From the NCBI RefSeq assembly GCF_040712315.1, contig NC_134017.1, forward strand, positions 29,743,273 to 29,807,272: a stretch of DNA of 64,000 nucleotides. The letters run 5' to 3'. A program made the translations under genes and the position numbers. Of this stretch, positions 23,452 through 35,117 are shown one piece after another. The stretch is from Castanea sativa (Eukaryota > Streptophyta > Magnoliopsida > Fagales > Fagaceae). Position 1 is the stretch's first letter. Each line of letters starts with the position of its first letter. The notes under the pieces are model-generated. The model was not told where the DNA came from and made no database searches. It saw nothing but the letters and a program-made list of their open reading frames with translations.

Positions 23452-23490
23452 TCTAAGGAATTGAGTACTAAACCGTTTAACCTCCAGCAC
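23416..23490 (-). CDS. Chimeric exon: F-box end fused to MED15 exon 1 end
   Basis: An exon of 75 bp with acceptor TTACAG before 23490 and donor GTAATT after 23416. Read in the phase set by the preceding exon it gives TCWRLNGLVLNSLE, the second half of an F-box. It then passes without a break into QPDCRQRIVNK, the end of MED15 exon 1 with Ser changed to Cys. The fusion point is near 23451. The donor is the original MED15 exon 1 donor, so it could splice in frame to MED15 exon 2 at 11496. Transcription is not shown by the sequence. Confidence 0.65.
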
Positions 23491-23701
23491 CTGTAAAAGT
23501 TCGTTGCATACAACAATCAGTTACATCAGATTCAAAATTCAAAAAACAACCCACCAATATCAGGTATTTTACTACGTTAAAAAAAAAAAAAAAAGTCTTT
23601 AATGTTTTTCACATGTCGGAAATGAAATTCAGACCACAGTTCCGATTGAAACTCCGGTGGAATGGTCGGAATTTATTTTTCATAAGGAAGAAGAGAAGGA
23701 C

Positions 23702-24219
23702 GTACGTGAGGCGAACGTTGGCGAATCGGAGAGGCTAAGTTTGCAGAGAATGGAAATGACGAGATCGTCCGGCAAGGAATCGAACAAGCCATCGAATACG
23801 ATCCCGTGGTTCGGCGAGATCGCCCAGGCTGCGATTCTCTGCTTCTTCTGACTCTCGAGGCCCAGTGCTCTCTCATCGGCTATCGAAGCCGACGAAGCTT
23901 CGGAAATGCCTTTGGCTTCCTCCAAATTGAGCTCCAACCCTAGCGCGTCGAAGTCACGGTCCACGTCGCCGGCACCGTCGTCGTAGGTTCGCAAAAGCCC
24001 TTCGTAGGTTAAACCGTTCTCGCCGTCGATGAACTCGCCGTAGGTTCGGAAAACCTCGTCGAGAATCGCGTTGATTTGCTCGTCGCTGAACTTGACTCTA
24101 GGGTTCACCGCCACCACTAGCGCCGCCATTTCCTCTCGGTTGAGACCTCCGTCGCGGTTCACTTCGAATTGTTGGAAAATTCTCTTCACCTTCTCTGATC
24201 TGCTCCCTCTTGTCGCCAT
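23702..24219 (-). CDS. Chimeric exon: EF-hand (At1g05150-like) N-terminus fused to F-box
   Basis: The ATG at 24217-24219 is preferred to one 14 codons upstream because family members begin MATRGSRSEKVKRIFQQF. The first ~137 residues are the EF-hand N-terminus of the plant calcium-binding TPR family (At1g05150/At2g32450), with RDGGLNREEMAAL and ISPNHGIVFD. The TPR part is missing. The frame then continues into FDSLPDDLVISILCKLS, the start of an F-box (Skp1-binding) domain. Using the donor after 23702 (TAC/GTCC) the next exon at 23490 joins in frame as SRTCWRLNG. The stronger-looking donor CAC/GTACGT four bases earlier leads to a stop. Three parent genes are thus joined in one reading frame. 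Whether the protein is made is unknown. Confidence 0.75.
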
Positions 24220-24572
24220 TTTTAGGTTTTCAACCGTTTCAGACACAAAATCTAAGTTCAAAAAAAATTTGAGGATAAAATATATTTATATATATATATA
24301 TATATATATTAGAGGCTAATTCATGAGGTGGGGTTAGTTAAATGTGTGATTGAGAGCATGATTTTGGGTTAGTAGTGGAGAGAGAGATTGGTTTGTTTTT
24401 GTTTTTTGTTCTCTGTCATTGGATCTGTAAAGGTGACCAAAAGCGAAGGAGAAAAGGAAAGAAAGAGAGAGATAAGAGAGAGAGAGAGAGAAGAACTCTC
24501 TCTCTATGTTATCTTTCTTTCTCTCTCTATTTTTCTCAATGGCTGAGATGATGGTGAGTTTTATTTTATTTT
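24220..24572. promoter_or_regulatory. Upstream region of the chimeric gene
   Basis: Holds a short (TA)n run (24289-24310), several GA/CT tracts, and an inverted GA...CT pair around 24475-24500 that could fold. On the plus strand, TCAATGGCTGAGATGATG is followed by GTGAGT at 24554. This could be the first exon of an opposite gene whose remainder was replaced by copy B; that reading is weak. No confident TATA box was placed. Confidence 0.35.
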
Positions 24573-24590
24573 TTTTTCCCTAATTTTGAG

Positions 24591-27500
24591 CTACAGTTGT
24601 TGAGATATTACACTTAGAAGTGAGGCAACGCAGTGTACAAATTTGTGTGGCACTTTTCTTGAAAAATTCATACTTCCTAATCCGAAGGGGATATCGATCA
24701 TAATTCAATGTAGTCTAAGCCGTTCACATTCGTTGTGGCAAGATTCATACGGTCTATTCACAAAAACGCCCAAAAATAGCTCTTTTACCTAAAAAAATAA
24801 TGAAATTATATTTTAATTAGGATTTTTATGTTTTCTTGATATTTCATTCGTTTCAACTCCAATTTTGGCCTGTGAATTATCTTTTTGAAGAGAATTTTAG
24901 GATATTTAATATGAAAAAAATTTATCTTGATTGGATGGTCATATTGTTTGGTCAAGTTTTTGACTACTCCTAGTTAGGGTTAGTCAACGTTGGTCAAACT
25001 TAGCCAAAAATGGCAAATTTGGGATTTCGAACCCTTAGGTTATTAAAATGGATTTATCCAAGACTGATTGAGATAAAAAGACTTATTTTTCATGTACTTC
25101 CTTATTACATGAATACGGTATCACTATATAGAATAATGGCTACCTTAAACTTTGTTCTTATTTGGATATTTAGGGAAATCTAGTTTATCATGATTTAGGT
25201 AATTTTTTGGCTAAACTTTTTTTTTATTTTTTGTCAATCTATGAGGAAACACCATTCGGGAATTTGCTAAATTTAAGGATTTGGTCAGTCAACACTAAGG
25301 TCAAATTGCTTTTTCTTGGTGCCGAAAGTTAGCCAATGATTTTGGGCAAATATAGCATATCAATTAGTTTTTTTTTTTTTTTTGGGTGTGTTTATGGTTG
25401 TGGATACCAGATTTTTTTGGTAGAGAGAATTTTTACTAATCCACTGGCCTCCCAAAGATGCCTTTTTCTCGAGAGTATTTTGACATTGGTGACTTGTGAT
25501 GATGTATGTGCATTTGTGGCACTAGGGTGATGTGTGTGAGTATCTTTACTTATTAATTTTTAGGAATCACCATAACTATTGGATTTTTAGGTGTGATTGC
25601 TCACCCATTGTCTAATTAATTTTAATTACCTAGTTAACCATGGGCCATCCTAGCTAATAAGGTAGGATAAAGTTTCAAACCAAAGATTCTTAGACTCAAA
25701 AGCTTGGTTATGTGTGTGGAAAGTGTTAAGCACCCCATAACGTCTATCTAAAGGATAATTCTTCATTTTGATTATAATCTCTATAACTCACATTGTAGAA
25801 AATAACTATGAAACTTGGAATTTGTTTTTGAAAAAAGATTTTTGTACAAACAATATATACATAACATGTGATATTATTTACATAGAATATATACAAGCAA
25901 CATGTGAGGATGCTTATAAATATTTATGTGGATATTATCTACTATGTTGCAAAGCAATATATACATAGCTAACACGTGAATATTATGTAGCAAATATAGC
26001 ATATGAGAAATTTAAAGGACTTAAAGTGTAGTGGTGATGATGCAGTGAGGTAAGTAAGATAAGTACATGCATTACAATATTAACATGCATATATGATATG
26101 GGAAGAATGTGGTGAACATGTGATGAATATGAAATGGTATGATGAACATGAATGGTTGATGATGCTTACTGCCCTTAGATGATATGAGATGTTTGTTGTC
26201 TTGTAATCATGTTTTGCTACCCATGTAATGATGATGCCAGTTTATATGCTAGCATGATGTAGTATGATGATATGTGTTATACCATGAGATGGAGTATGAG
26301 ATAGCATACTTAGATGAATGTTAGGATATATGTTTAGACAAGATGAAGATGTCATGTTTGGGTGATATGATGATAGTTGCAATGTGATATGCCAAGCCTA
26401 GATGGATGCTAGGGGGCATGATTAGATATATGTTAGGATAAAACTAGTGAGTGTGTATGTGTGTGCGTGTGTGTGATAGGATAGCCTAATAGAGGACCCT
26501 TTGATAGAATTATGATATAAAACACAATGAGTAGAGGCCGACCCACAGGTCACGCAAAGTTGAGTGCTTAACACCTTCCTCTCTATACCTTAACTCTGAA
26601 CACAGACTCTAAATAGATCAAGCCCTTTGCAAAGGGCACAAATATGCTTCCCAAACCTAATCTACTAGAGACCCTATAAACCCTCCGCCTTTAGTCCACT
26701 CGGTTAAGACTTATTCCTTAGAGCATGGTAACCATGCGCAGTAAAAGGGAGTCAAACTGCCCAAAGGCACTAGCGCCACAATGACCAAGCGTGTAAATCA
26801 AGGTATAAACTGTCACACATACACAATCAAGGTATAAAAGAATATACATAATCATCCAAGCACCAAATATCGCATACCCACTAAATACGTAAACACGCCA
26901 ATACATATTTTAGATGAATCAATACAATACATGCCTAATCTAGGGAGCCAAGATTAATCTCATGCGTAAATCATGATATACATATTCAAAATCACATAAA
27001 TAGGCTTTAGAAAATGTAAATCTAGAAAAGACCCAAAGGGGAATCCATGATACTGCATGTATTTGCATATGTAAGCACATAGTCATTTATGGAAACATAG
27101 AAATAAAAGAAAATCATCTGATTAGTACACTAGTTTTTATATGGAAATAATATACTAATCCTAGTAATCATGTAGAAAACCATATATAAAACATGATAAT
27201 CATAAAGCAAAACATGACATCTATGTGATTAAATGAAATCCTAGACTAATAAAGCAATATAATGGGTAATAGGCTTACTTAAGGGGCAGTTAAGAGGCAA
27301 ATGAAAGCTTAAATGTGTGCTGCAATTTTTAGGGAAAAAAAAAAACATTTTTGTAGTCTAGCCTACATTGGAAATGATGAGAGGTATTAGTAGTTGATGA
27401 TGAAATGGATGAGGGAGGGGTGAATATTTAAAGTGGAATGGAGTGGGACTTACAATTTGTTTCGTTGAGGTGAAAACAAGAGGGAGACAAAAGTGGGGAG

Positions 27501-28060
27501 AAAACTCATTTTCTCTTGTTTGGTTGGGAGTGGAAATTAAAGAGAAAATTAGTGGTTTCGAGTATTTTTCACCTGGGCCGACCAAATTACAATCTCTCGA
27601 AATCGAAGAGAAAATAGGGAGAAAAAATGAGTCTTCAACCATAATTACCTAACTACCCTTCCCTTCAATGTTGGAGCTAAAGTGTAACTACCCATGAGTA
27701 TTGTTTCGATCAAGCTGCTACATTAATGTTGTTGTCTTCATCAAGTTGGGTCATTTTAGGCATCAAAACATACATCATTGTTGAGTGATGTTGCATTGCA
27801 ATTAACGTTCCCCAAAGCTTGTTTTTGTTTTTGTTCCCCATACCCCCCACCAATAAAACAAAGGCAACATTATGTATCAAAATGTCACAAAAATAACATC
27901 TTTAGACATTTTAACAGGAATTACGGATCCATGTCCAAAAGGAAAAAAAAAATCACACACACACATAAACATATATCTTTGTTTCTGTATATGTACATAT
28001 GCATGTAAGTATGCGTGCGTGTATATAATCCATGAAGATACGTGAAATAATGATTTCGGT
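24591..28060. other. Non-coding stretch downstream of MED15 exon 2 (copy B)
   Basis: Near-identical to 7701-11187 and equally without a recognisable gene. Differences are mostly single bases and changes in T-run and A-run length, for example a shorter T run at 25366-25383 than at 8470-8502. Confidence 0.6.
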
Positions 28061-28067
28061 GTCAAAA

Positions 28068-28283
28068 TTACTATTGCCAGCAGAGTTGGATGGCAAAGCA
28101 TTGCCTATAGGATTATGAGAATTAGCTTCCATTGAAAACATTTTCAGAGATATTTTTCATAGATAATCTGACTAGCTTGTAGTAGAAGTATAAATCTTTT
28201 CCTCAAACCTTATACCAATTTTCCTGAGTTCATGTAATCCCTCTTGACCAGAAACAGGGAGATGCCTCTTCAAAGTTTCCATT
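28068..28283 (-). pseudogene. MED15-like exon 2 (copy B), broken
   Basis: Aligns with 11281-11496. Compared with copy A, a Gln codon CAG has become TAG and an Arg codon CGA has become TGA, within the SQSDYLRK stretch. A deletion of about 93 bp (copy A 11188-11280) removed the last 17 bases of the exon together with the splice donor. The acceptor before 28283 is kept. This copy cannot encode the KIX domain. Both nonsense changes are C-to-T on the coding strand, the usual decay of methylated cytosine. Confidence 0.88.
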
Positions 28284-28383
28284 CTATACACAAAAGGAGA
28301 CACTTTTATTATGTTACTGACCATACAGGCACAATTAAGCTATTAAAGAAAAAAGTCCCAAGTTGGTAAACTATGCTGACAGT

Positions 28384-28425
28384 GCAGAACTTTTTTTTTT
28401 GTTTTTGAGAATGTGCAGAACTTAA
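28384..28425 (-). mobile_element. Minimal retro-insertion, copy B counterpart of 11600-11644
   Basis: T10 GTTTTTGAGAAT lies between two GTGCAGAACTT repeats, matching copy A with a shorter tail. Confidence 0.6.
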
Positions 28426-28454
28426 AGCAACAAAATGTGAAAAGAAACCACATA

Positions 28455-28500
28455 AAATTTCATGAATTTTTTTTTGATAAGTAAATAAAATTTCATGAAA
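28455..28500 (-). mobile_element. LINE tail-only insertion with target duplication (copy B)
   Basis: A T run followed by GATAAGTAAAT sits between two copies of AAAATTTCATGAA (28455-28467 and 28488-28500). It matches 17588-17632 and shows the insertion is older than the duplication. Confidence 0.85.
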
Positions 28501-28619
28501 TTTTAAAAATATGAACAAAACCCAATATTTTTTTCTCTGAAAAAAATTAACAGTAACACTCGATTGTTCAAGGTTCACTATGGAAAATCTATCAACAGAA
28601 AATGTTTTCCTAGTCAACT

Positions 28620-31600
28620 AACATGATACCTTGCTTTCCATATATTAGACCCCCAAGTGTTCCTCATCGAATTGTATTCCTAGCTCTTTATTTGGGTGAT
28701 GCATTCAGGTGTTTTGTTTCCAACTCCTATATAGCACTACTAGTTCTTATAGTCAACTCCCATGATATGACATTTGCTTTCAATGTCATATCCAATTCTT
28801 ATACTTGTAGATGCATTTGTCATATTTTTGAGAAATTTTATTTTTCTTCATATGAGGATCATCAACACTTACCACAATCCTTTTTGACATTAATTTGAAT
28901 ATTTTTTCTCTTTTTTTCCAGTTATGCTCTTCCTCAGTTTTTTCTAATAATTAACTGTAGTAAAATATTGCTTATGGAATGAAAAGCTACTATAAGCACA
29001 TGATTTTTCAAGCTCATATACAGAGTGAGTAGCTAAGCATGGACACTTCATTTGGGGTGCCGTAACTGTGTCTTAATAGTGTCCTATCTGCAGTCTCATG
29101 TTATAATTTTTCAAAAATTGCTCATGTCGCCATATTGTACTTGCACCCATGTCCATGCAACCTAGATTGAGTAGAGAGACACAAGTCCCACCAGCCAGAG
29201 CACAAATACAAGCCTAACAAAAATGTTAAAGCAAAAAACGCATTCCATATATGAGCTTGATAAACTAGAGCCACCGACAATGGCTAGGAGGCACCGGTTT
29301 TGATGGCTTGTGCTTGGAAACTTTTGTCATACCAATTACCAAACACTTTAAAATGTTTTTTCTGTAAAATGTTTTCAAAAGAAAATACTTTATTGTAAAA
29401 AATTTTACATTTGAAACATTTTACAATGAAACAAACAAAGCGTTAATTCAGTCATACACAATATTCAAAATATCAAACGAAAGAAAATGAGAAAACAAGC
29501 ATACAAAGACTCAAGCTTGGTGTTTGGAATAGCTTTGTTGTTTTCCCTAGTTCATTTTGTTTAAAATGTTTATTATTTATTAGTACAGGTGTACTTAGAA
29601 AAATGCAAGGCTTTCAAAATTTGTACCTATGAAATAAGTTGGCTTATTTCAATTTTTGAACCTGACCAAACAGGGTAACAAGTGTGTATATGTTACAGCT
29701 TATTTTGGTGAGTTATTTCCCCCAGCTTGTTAGATAAAACTTTATAGAGCATTACTTTTTTTTTCTTAGTATAGCTAATTAAATCGTTACTAATTAAAAT
29801 GGATAGCACTTTTAAAAGTAAGCAATCTGAAATGGAAATTTAGTCTTTCACATGATTACTGGTTGTGCTGGACCTAGTCTTATGTTAAAGTAAGCTACTA
29901 ATGTCACCGCATGGGGATGTGTTACATCTACGAGATATCCCAAAAGGACAAGTTACAATTAGAGCTCCCACATACTTGCGCACTTCCAATGTGATATTCA
30001 TTGCACTTCTACTACACAACGCCCCTCACAATCTTGATGGGGGTCTCAAAGCATTACTCTTCGGTGCAGACTGCAGACTAGCTTTTCAGTTAAACTGTGT
30101 TCTTGAATGTGTGTGGCATTGAAAGTGAAGATTGTAAAAAGGAAATCTTCAAGTGTTCCACAACAAATTCTACCCCCAGCTCTATATTTGGGTGATGCAC
30201 TCAAGTCTTTTGATTCCAACTCATAATATAGCATTATCAGCCCTTGTAGTCAACTCCCATGATACAATACTTTCTTTCAAAATCATGTCTGATTCTTATT
30301 CTTGTAGATGCATTGTCAAATTTCCAATGATTTTTATTTTTCTTCATATGAGGATCACCTACACTTACCACATGCCTTTCTGACATTATTTTGAATATTT
30401 GTTTTCATCCTTCCAGTTATGCCATTCCTTTTTTTTTTAAGAAACGAACTGCAATAAAATACTAGTTATGGTAGAAAAAGCTATTACAAGCACACAATTT
30501 TATCAAGCTCATATTTGGAATGAAAGCACAAGTCCCATCAGCAAGCCAGAGCACAGATACAGACCTAACATCAATATTTTAAAACCAAATATTTCAGTTA
30601 CATGCAATATTCAAAATATTGAATGTAGAGTTAGTCAAACAAAAGACTGTGAGAATCTAAAAGCATATGAAGACTCGAGCTTTGTGTTTAGAAATAGTTT
30701 TTTTTTTTTTTTTTTTCATTAGCTTATTTTGTTTAAAATGTTTATTATATGAAAGTGTAGTTGTACATAGAAAATGTGAGGCTTCCAAAAGCTGTACTTA
30801 TGAAATAAGCTAACTTATTTCCATTTTTAAGGCTAACCAAACAGGGTAATAATTTTGTGTTTCTTACTGCTTATTTTGGCTAGTTTATTTTCCTAGCTTG
30901 TTTAGCTACAATTATTCTAGAGCTTTACTTTTTTTCTAATTATAGCTAATTAAAAAACCTTTGATATTAAAATGGGTGCACTATTAAAAATAAGCTATCC
31001 GAAATGGAAACTTACTCTTTCACATGCTGAACCTAGTTTTATGTCAAAGGAAGGAGTATTTGTCGTAACCCTAGGATTTTGGGTATGGACGCTTGTTGAG
31101 TCTGACATCAAGAATGAAATATGAAGATACTATTTTCAGCACATGGAGATTCATTAGTCACATCTGTGTGATAAACCAAAAGCACTAGTTATAATTAGAG
31201 CTCCCGCCATACTGGCACACTCAAAAGGAAGGAGTATTTGTGGTAACCCCTAGGACTTTTTGCACGTTGTATGGACATGAGTTGAGTCTTATGTCGAGAA
31301 TAAATTAGGTCTATCTGGGCGATATATAAATACAAATGAGTAGTACATGGAGCTACTATTGCTAACAAATGCAGATTCATTACTCACATCCATGTGATAT
31401 CCCAAACGAACTAGTTATAATCAGAGCTCCTGCCATACTTACGTAGTCAATGTAAATGTTATATTCATTGCACTCTTACTGCATAGCGCCCTCACAATCT
31501 TAATGGGGTCTTACAACATGACCCTTCAGATCAAAACAAGTTTTTGAGTTAAACCCTACATTGTTGAATGCATGGCATCAAAAGTGAAGATTATGCAGTT

Positions 31601-31720
31601 AGGTTCTAATCCCCTCCAAAAAAAATGAATAACTTGACCAGTTAAGCTAATGAATAGGATGTGAGGAGAATCAAAAAAAGAAAAAAAAAATGAAAGCTAT
31701 TATAAGTTCATTTTTAATCA
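28620..31720. repeat. Diverged tandem repeats of MED15 intron 1 (copy B, left part)
   Basis: Counterpart of 17755-20850 in copy A, with the same unit order. It is cut at 31720 by the CACTA element and resumes at 38703. No coding region is supported. Confidence 0.75.
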
Positions 31721-31744
31721 CACTACAACAAAAGTGAGTTATTG

Positions 31745-32120
31745 TGACGAAATCTAGTGAGGATAAACAATTTCGTCACTAAATGGTAGCATTCGGTGAC
31801 GAAAAGAAGATTTCGTCACCAAAAATTCAAAATGGGTGACGAAATCAATATTTCGTCACTAAAGATGTTGAAATTGGTGACGAAATATTTATTTCGTCAC
31901 TATAGGTCATAAAAAAAACACAAAATGTAAGGAGACGAAATATTTGCATCACCAAAGGCCTATCTTGGGTGACGAAATTCTATATTCGTCACCCAATAAG
32001 ATTTAGGTGTTTTTGGTGACAAAATAATTTTTCGTCACCTATCACTACAAATAATGAGGTCACCCAATAAGATTTAGGTGTTTTTGGTGACAAAATAATT
32101 TTTCGTCACCTATCACTACA
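31745..32120. repeat. CACTA left subterminal repeats
   Basis: Many copies of GGTGACGAAAT and its inverse. In addition, a ~76-bp unit (starting GTCACCCAATAAGATTTAGG) is present twice in tandem at about 31986-32130. Such arrays are the binding sites of CACTA transposase in studied elements. Confidence 0.85.
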
Positions 32121-32299
32121 AATAATGAGGTTTCTTTTTATTTTAAAAAGAGTTAAGCACGACAAGGGGGATCGAACCCATGAGCAAGGGTCATTCCACC
32201 TAAGACCTAACCAGCAGATTGTTGCACACAGTGTTTTATTTATATGAATATAAAATTATTTATTCTAAAACTAGTAGATATTTCTAGTGTTAAAAAGAA

Positions 32300-34480
32300 A
32301 AAGACCAAATACCCTTGAAACCTAAAAAATGACCAAAATATCCCTAAAACCTAAAATTGATCAAAATTAAGGGCGTCAAATGGGTGAGTTTGGGGTGGGC
32401 ATAATTGGGTTGGGTATATAAAACCTATGTACCCATTAAACCCCATTTAACTAATTACTTCTAACCTAAACCCAACCCAACCAAATTATTATGGGTAAAC
32501 CCCAACTCACCAAATTATCAAATTATCAAAATTACCAAAATGCCCCTAAAGTGAAAATGACCAAAGTACTCTAGAATCTTTAAAAAAAAAAGGACCAAAA
32601 TACTCAAAAAACCTAAAAATTACCAAAATAACCCCAAAACATACAAAATGACAAAAATACTCCGAAAACCCAAAAAATGACCAAAATTCCCCCTGAAACC
32701 CAAGAAATTATCAAAATACCCCCAAAACATAAAAATTACCAAAATACCCCCAAAACCTAAATAATGACCAAAATACCCCCTAAACCTAAAAAATGACCAA
32801 ATTACCCCCTAAATCTAATAATTGCCCAAAATACCCTCTAAAGCTAAAAAATGATCAAAATACCCTCGAAACTTAAAAATGAACTGAAATACTCCCGAAG
32901 TCTAAAAATTGACCAAATTACCCTCGAAACCTAAAAAATGGCCAAAATAACCTTGAAGCCTAAAAATTGACCAAAATCACCTAGAAACCTAAAAATGACC
33001 AAATCACCCCTATACTTAAAAATGACCAAATTACCCCCTAAACCTAAAAATTGACCAAAATACCCCCTAAACCTAAATAATTATCAAAATACCCCAAAAT
33101 ACCCTAAAAATGGGTTATTTTGGTTGTTTTATAGGTTAAGAGCTATTTTGGTCATTTAAGAGGTTTCAGGGTATTTTTGGTAATTTTAGAGGTTTTGGGT
33201 TGTTTGTGGCCATTTTAGAGGTTTTGGGTTTATTTGGGTCATTTTAAAAGTTTAGGAGTATTTTCGTTACTTTATAGGTTCGAGGTTATTTTGGTCATTT
33301 TCTAGGCTTAGGGGGTATTTTGGTCATTTTTTGGGTTTTGGGGGTATTTTGGTCATTTTTAGGTTTCAAGGTTATTTTTGTCAATTTTTAAGCTTTGGGG
33401 TTATTTTGGTCTTTTTTAGGTTCCAGGGGGTATTTTGGTCATTTTTAGGTTGCTAGGTTATTTTGGTCATTTTTAGGTTGTTGGGTTATTTTGGTCAATT
33501 TTAGGCTTCGGCGTTATTTTGGCCATTTTTTAGGTTTCGAGGGCATTTTGGTAATTTTTGGGTTTTGGGGGGTATTTTGTAATTTTTAGGTTTCAGGATA
33601 TTTTGGTCATTTTTTGGGTTTTGGGGGTATTTTGGTCATTTTTTGAATTTTAGGTTTATTTTGGTCATTTTTTGGATTTTGGGGGTATTTTGGTAATTTT
33701 TAGGTTCCAGGACTATTTTGGTCATTTTTTGGATTTTGGGGGTATTTTGGTCATTTTTAGATTTTGGGTGTATTTTGGTAATTTTTAGGTTTCGAGAGTA
33801 TTTTGGTCATTTTTTGAATTTCAGTGGTATTTTGGTCATTGTTTAGGTTTCAAGGGTATTTTGGTAATTTTTAAGTTTCAGTGGTGTTTTGGTTATTTTT
33901 TGGGTTTAGAGGGTATTTTAGTCATTTTTTAGGTTTCAGGGGGTATTTTGGTAATTTTAAGGTTTGGGGTATTTTGCTAATTTTTTGGGTTTTAGGGGTA
34001 TTTTGGGTGGGCAAATGAGTTTGGGTTGATTTTGCTACCCCTAGATTCAAAATACCAAAAAAACCTTAAAAAATAACCAAAATACCCCATAAACAAAAAA
34101 TTACCAAAATACGCCCCGAAAACCAAGAAAATGACCAAAATACCCTCCAAACCTTAAAAATTGACCAAAACACCCCTGAACGTAAAAATTTACCAAAATA
34201 CTGCAAAAACCTAAAATTGAGCAATATACTTCCAAAAGCTAAAAATTGATCAAAATACCCTCGAAACCCAAAAAAGACCAAAGTACCCCTTGAAACCTAT
34301 AAAATGACCAAAATACCCTTAAACCTAAAAATGACTAAAATATCACCCTAAACAATTATAAAGACCAAAATATCCCCGAAACCTTAAAAAATGACCAAAA
34401 TACTCCTGAAACCTAAAAAATGACCTAAATACCCCTTAAACATTAAAAAAAAAATGTCCAAAATACCACATAAAACCTAA
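32300..34480. repeat. Orientation-switching ~24-bp minisatellite inside the CACTA element
   Basis: The unit AAAATGACCAAAATACCCC..AAACCT repeats from about 32300 to 33110. It runs in the inverse sense (GGTATTTTGGTCATTTTTAGG) from about 33110 to 34000, then returns to the first sense from about 34050 to 34480. Single-stranded DNA or RNA could fold into a hairpin of several hundred base pairs. The long frame at 34066-34281 is just translated repeat. Confidence 0.92.
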
Positions 34481-35117
34481 TTGAATTTCAATCGAATTTC
34501 AATTAGAGTTTAATTTTGTGTCATGTGTCTCATTTAATCTAAATTTTTAAATTTGTGTGCCTAAAATACTGTGTTTTTTTTTTTAATTTGAAAACTTTAA
34601 ATATCTAGCATTGTTAGAATACATTAATTTAGTTTCCACATGTAAATAACATGTTGTTTAGTAGTCTACTGGTAGCACTTCATTGTGGACTAACACTACC
34701 TCAAGGGTTCAAATACCAGCGGCAACATGTTTTTCAGCTTAATTTTTATTTTCAGCTTAATTTTTTTTAGCGCCATTCCCAATTTTTCAGCGCCAATTTT
34801 TTTTCATTTATTTTTTATTTGAAAAAACAAAACCTAACCTATCTCTCTCGCTCCTCTACTCACACGTTTCTGCCTCCCACAGACCTCACTCCTCTCCTCC
34901 CTCATTGATCGGTAAGCTCTCTCTCTCATCGATCCTCTCTCTCTTTCTCTCTCATTGATCACCATTGTTGATGAGTAAGCCTTTTATATCACTTTTTAAC
35001 TATCTCTTTGTACATTCACATTCACTTCTCATGTCTCCCTGTTTCTTTTCTGCATATGGTGACTTTGGAGTTATTGTTTTGTGTTTCCATTCGAATCAAA
35101 TATGAATGAGGATTAAG

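Noticed and set aside
34066..34281. Minus-strand 71-codon frame rich in F and G
   Set aside because: Translated minisatellite of the CACTA interior.
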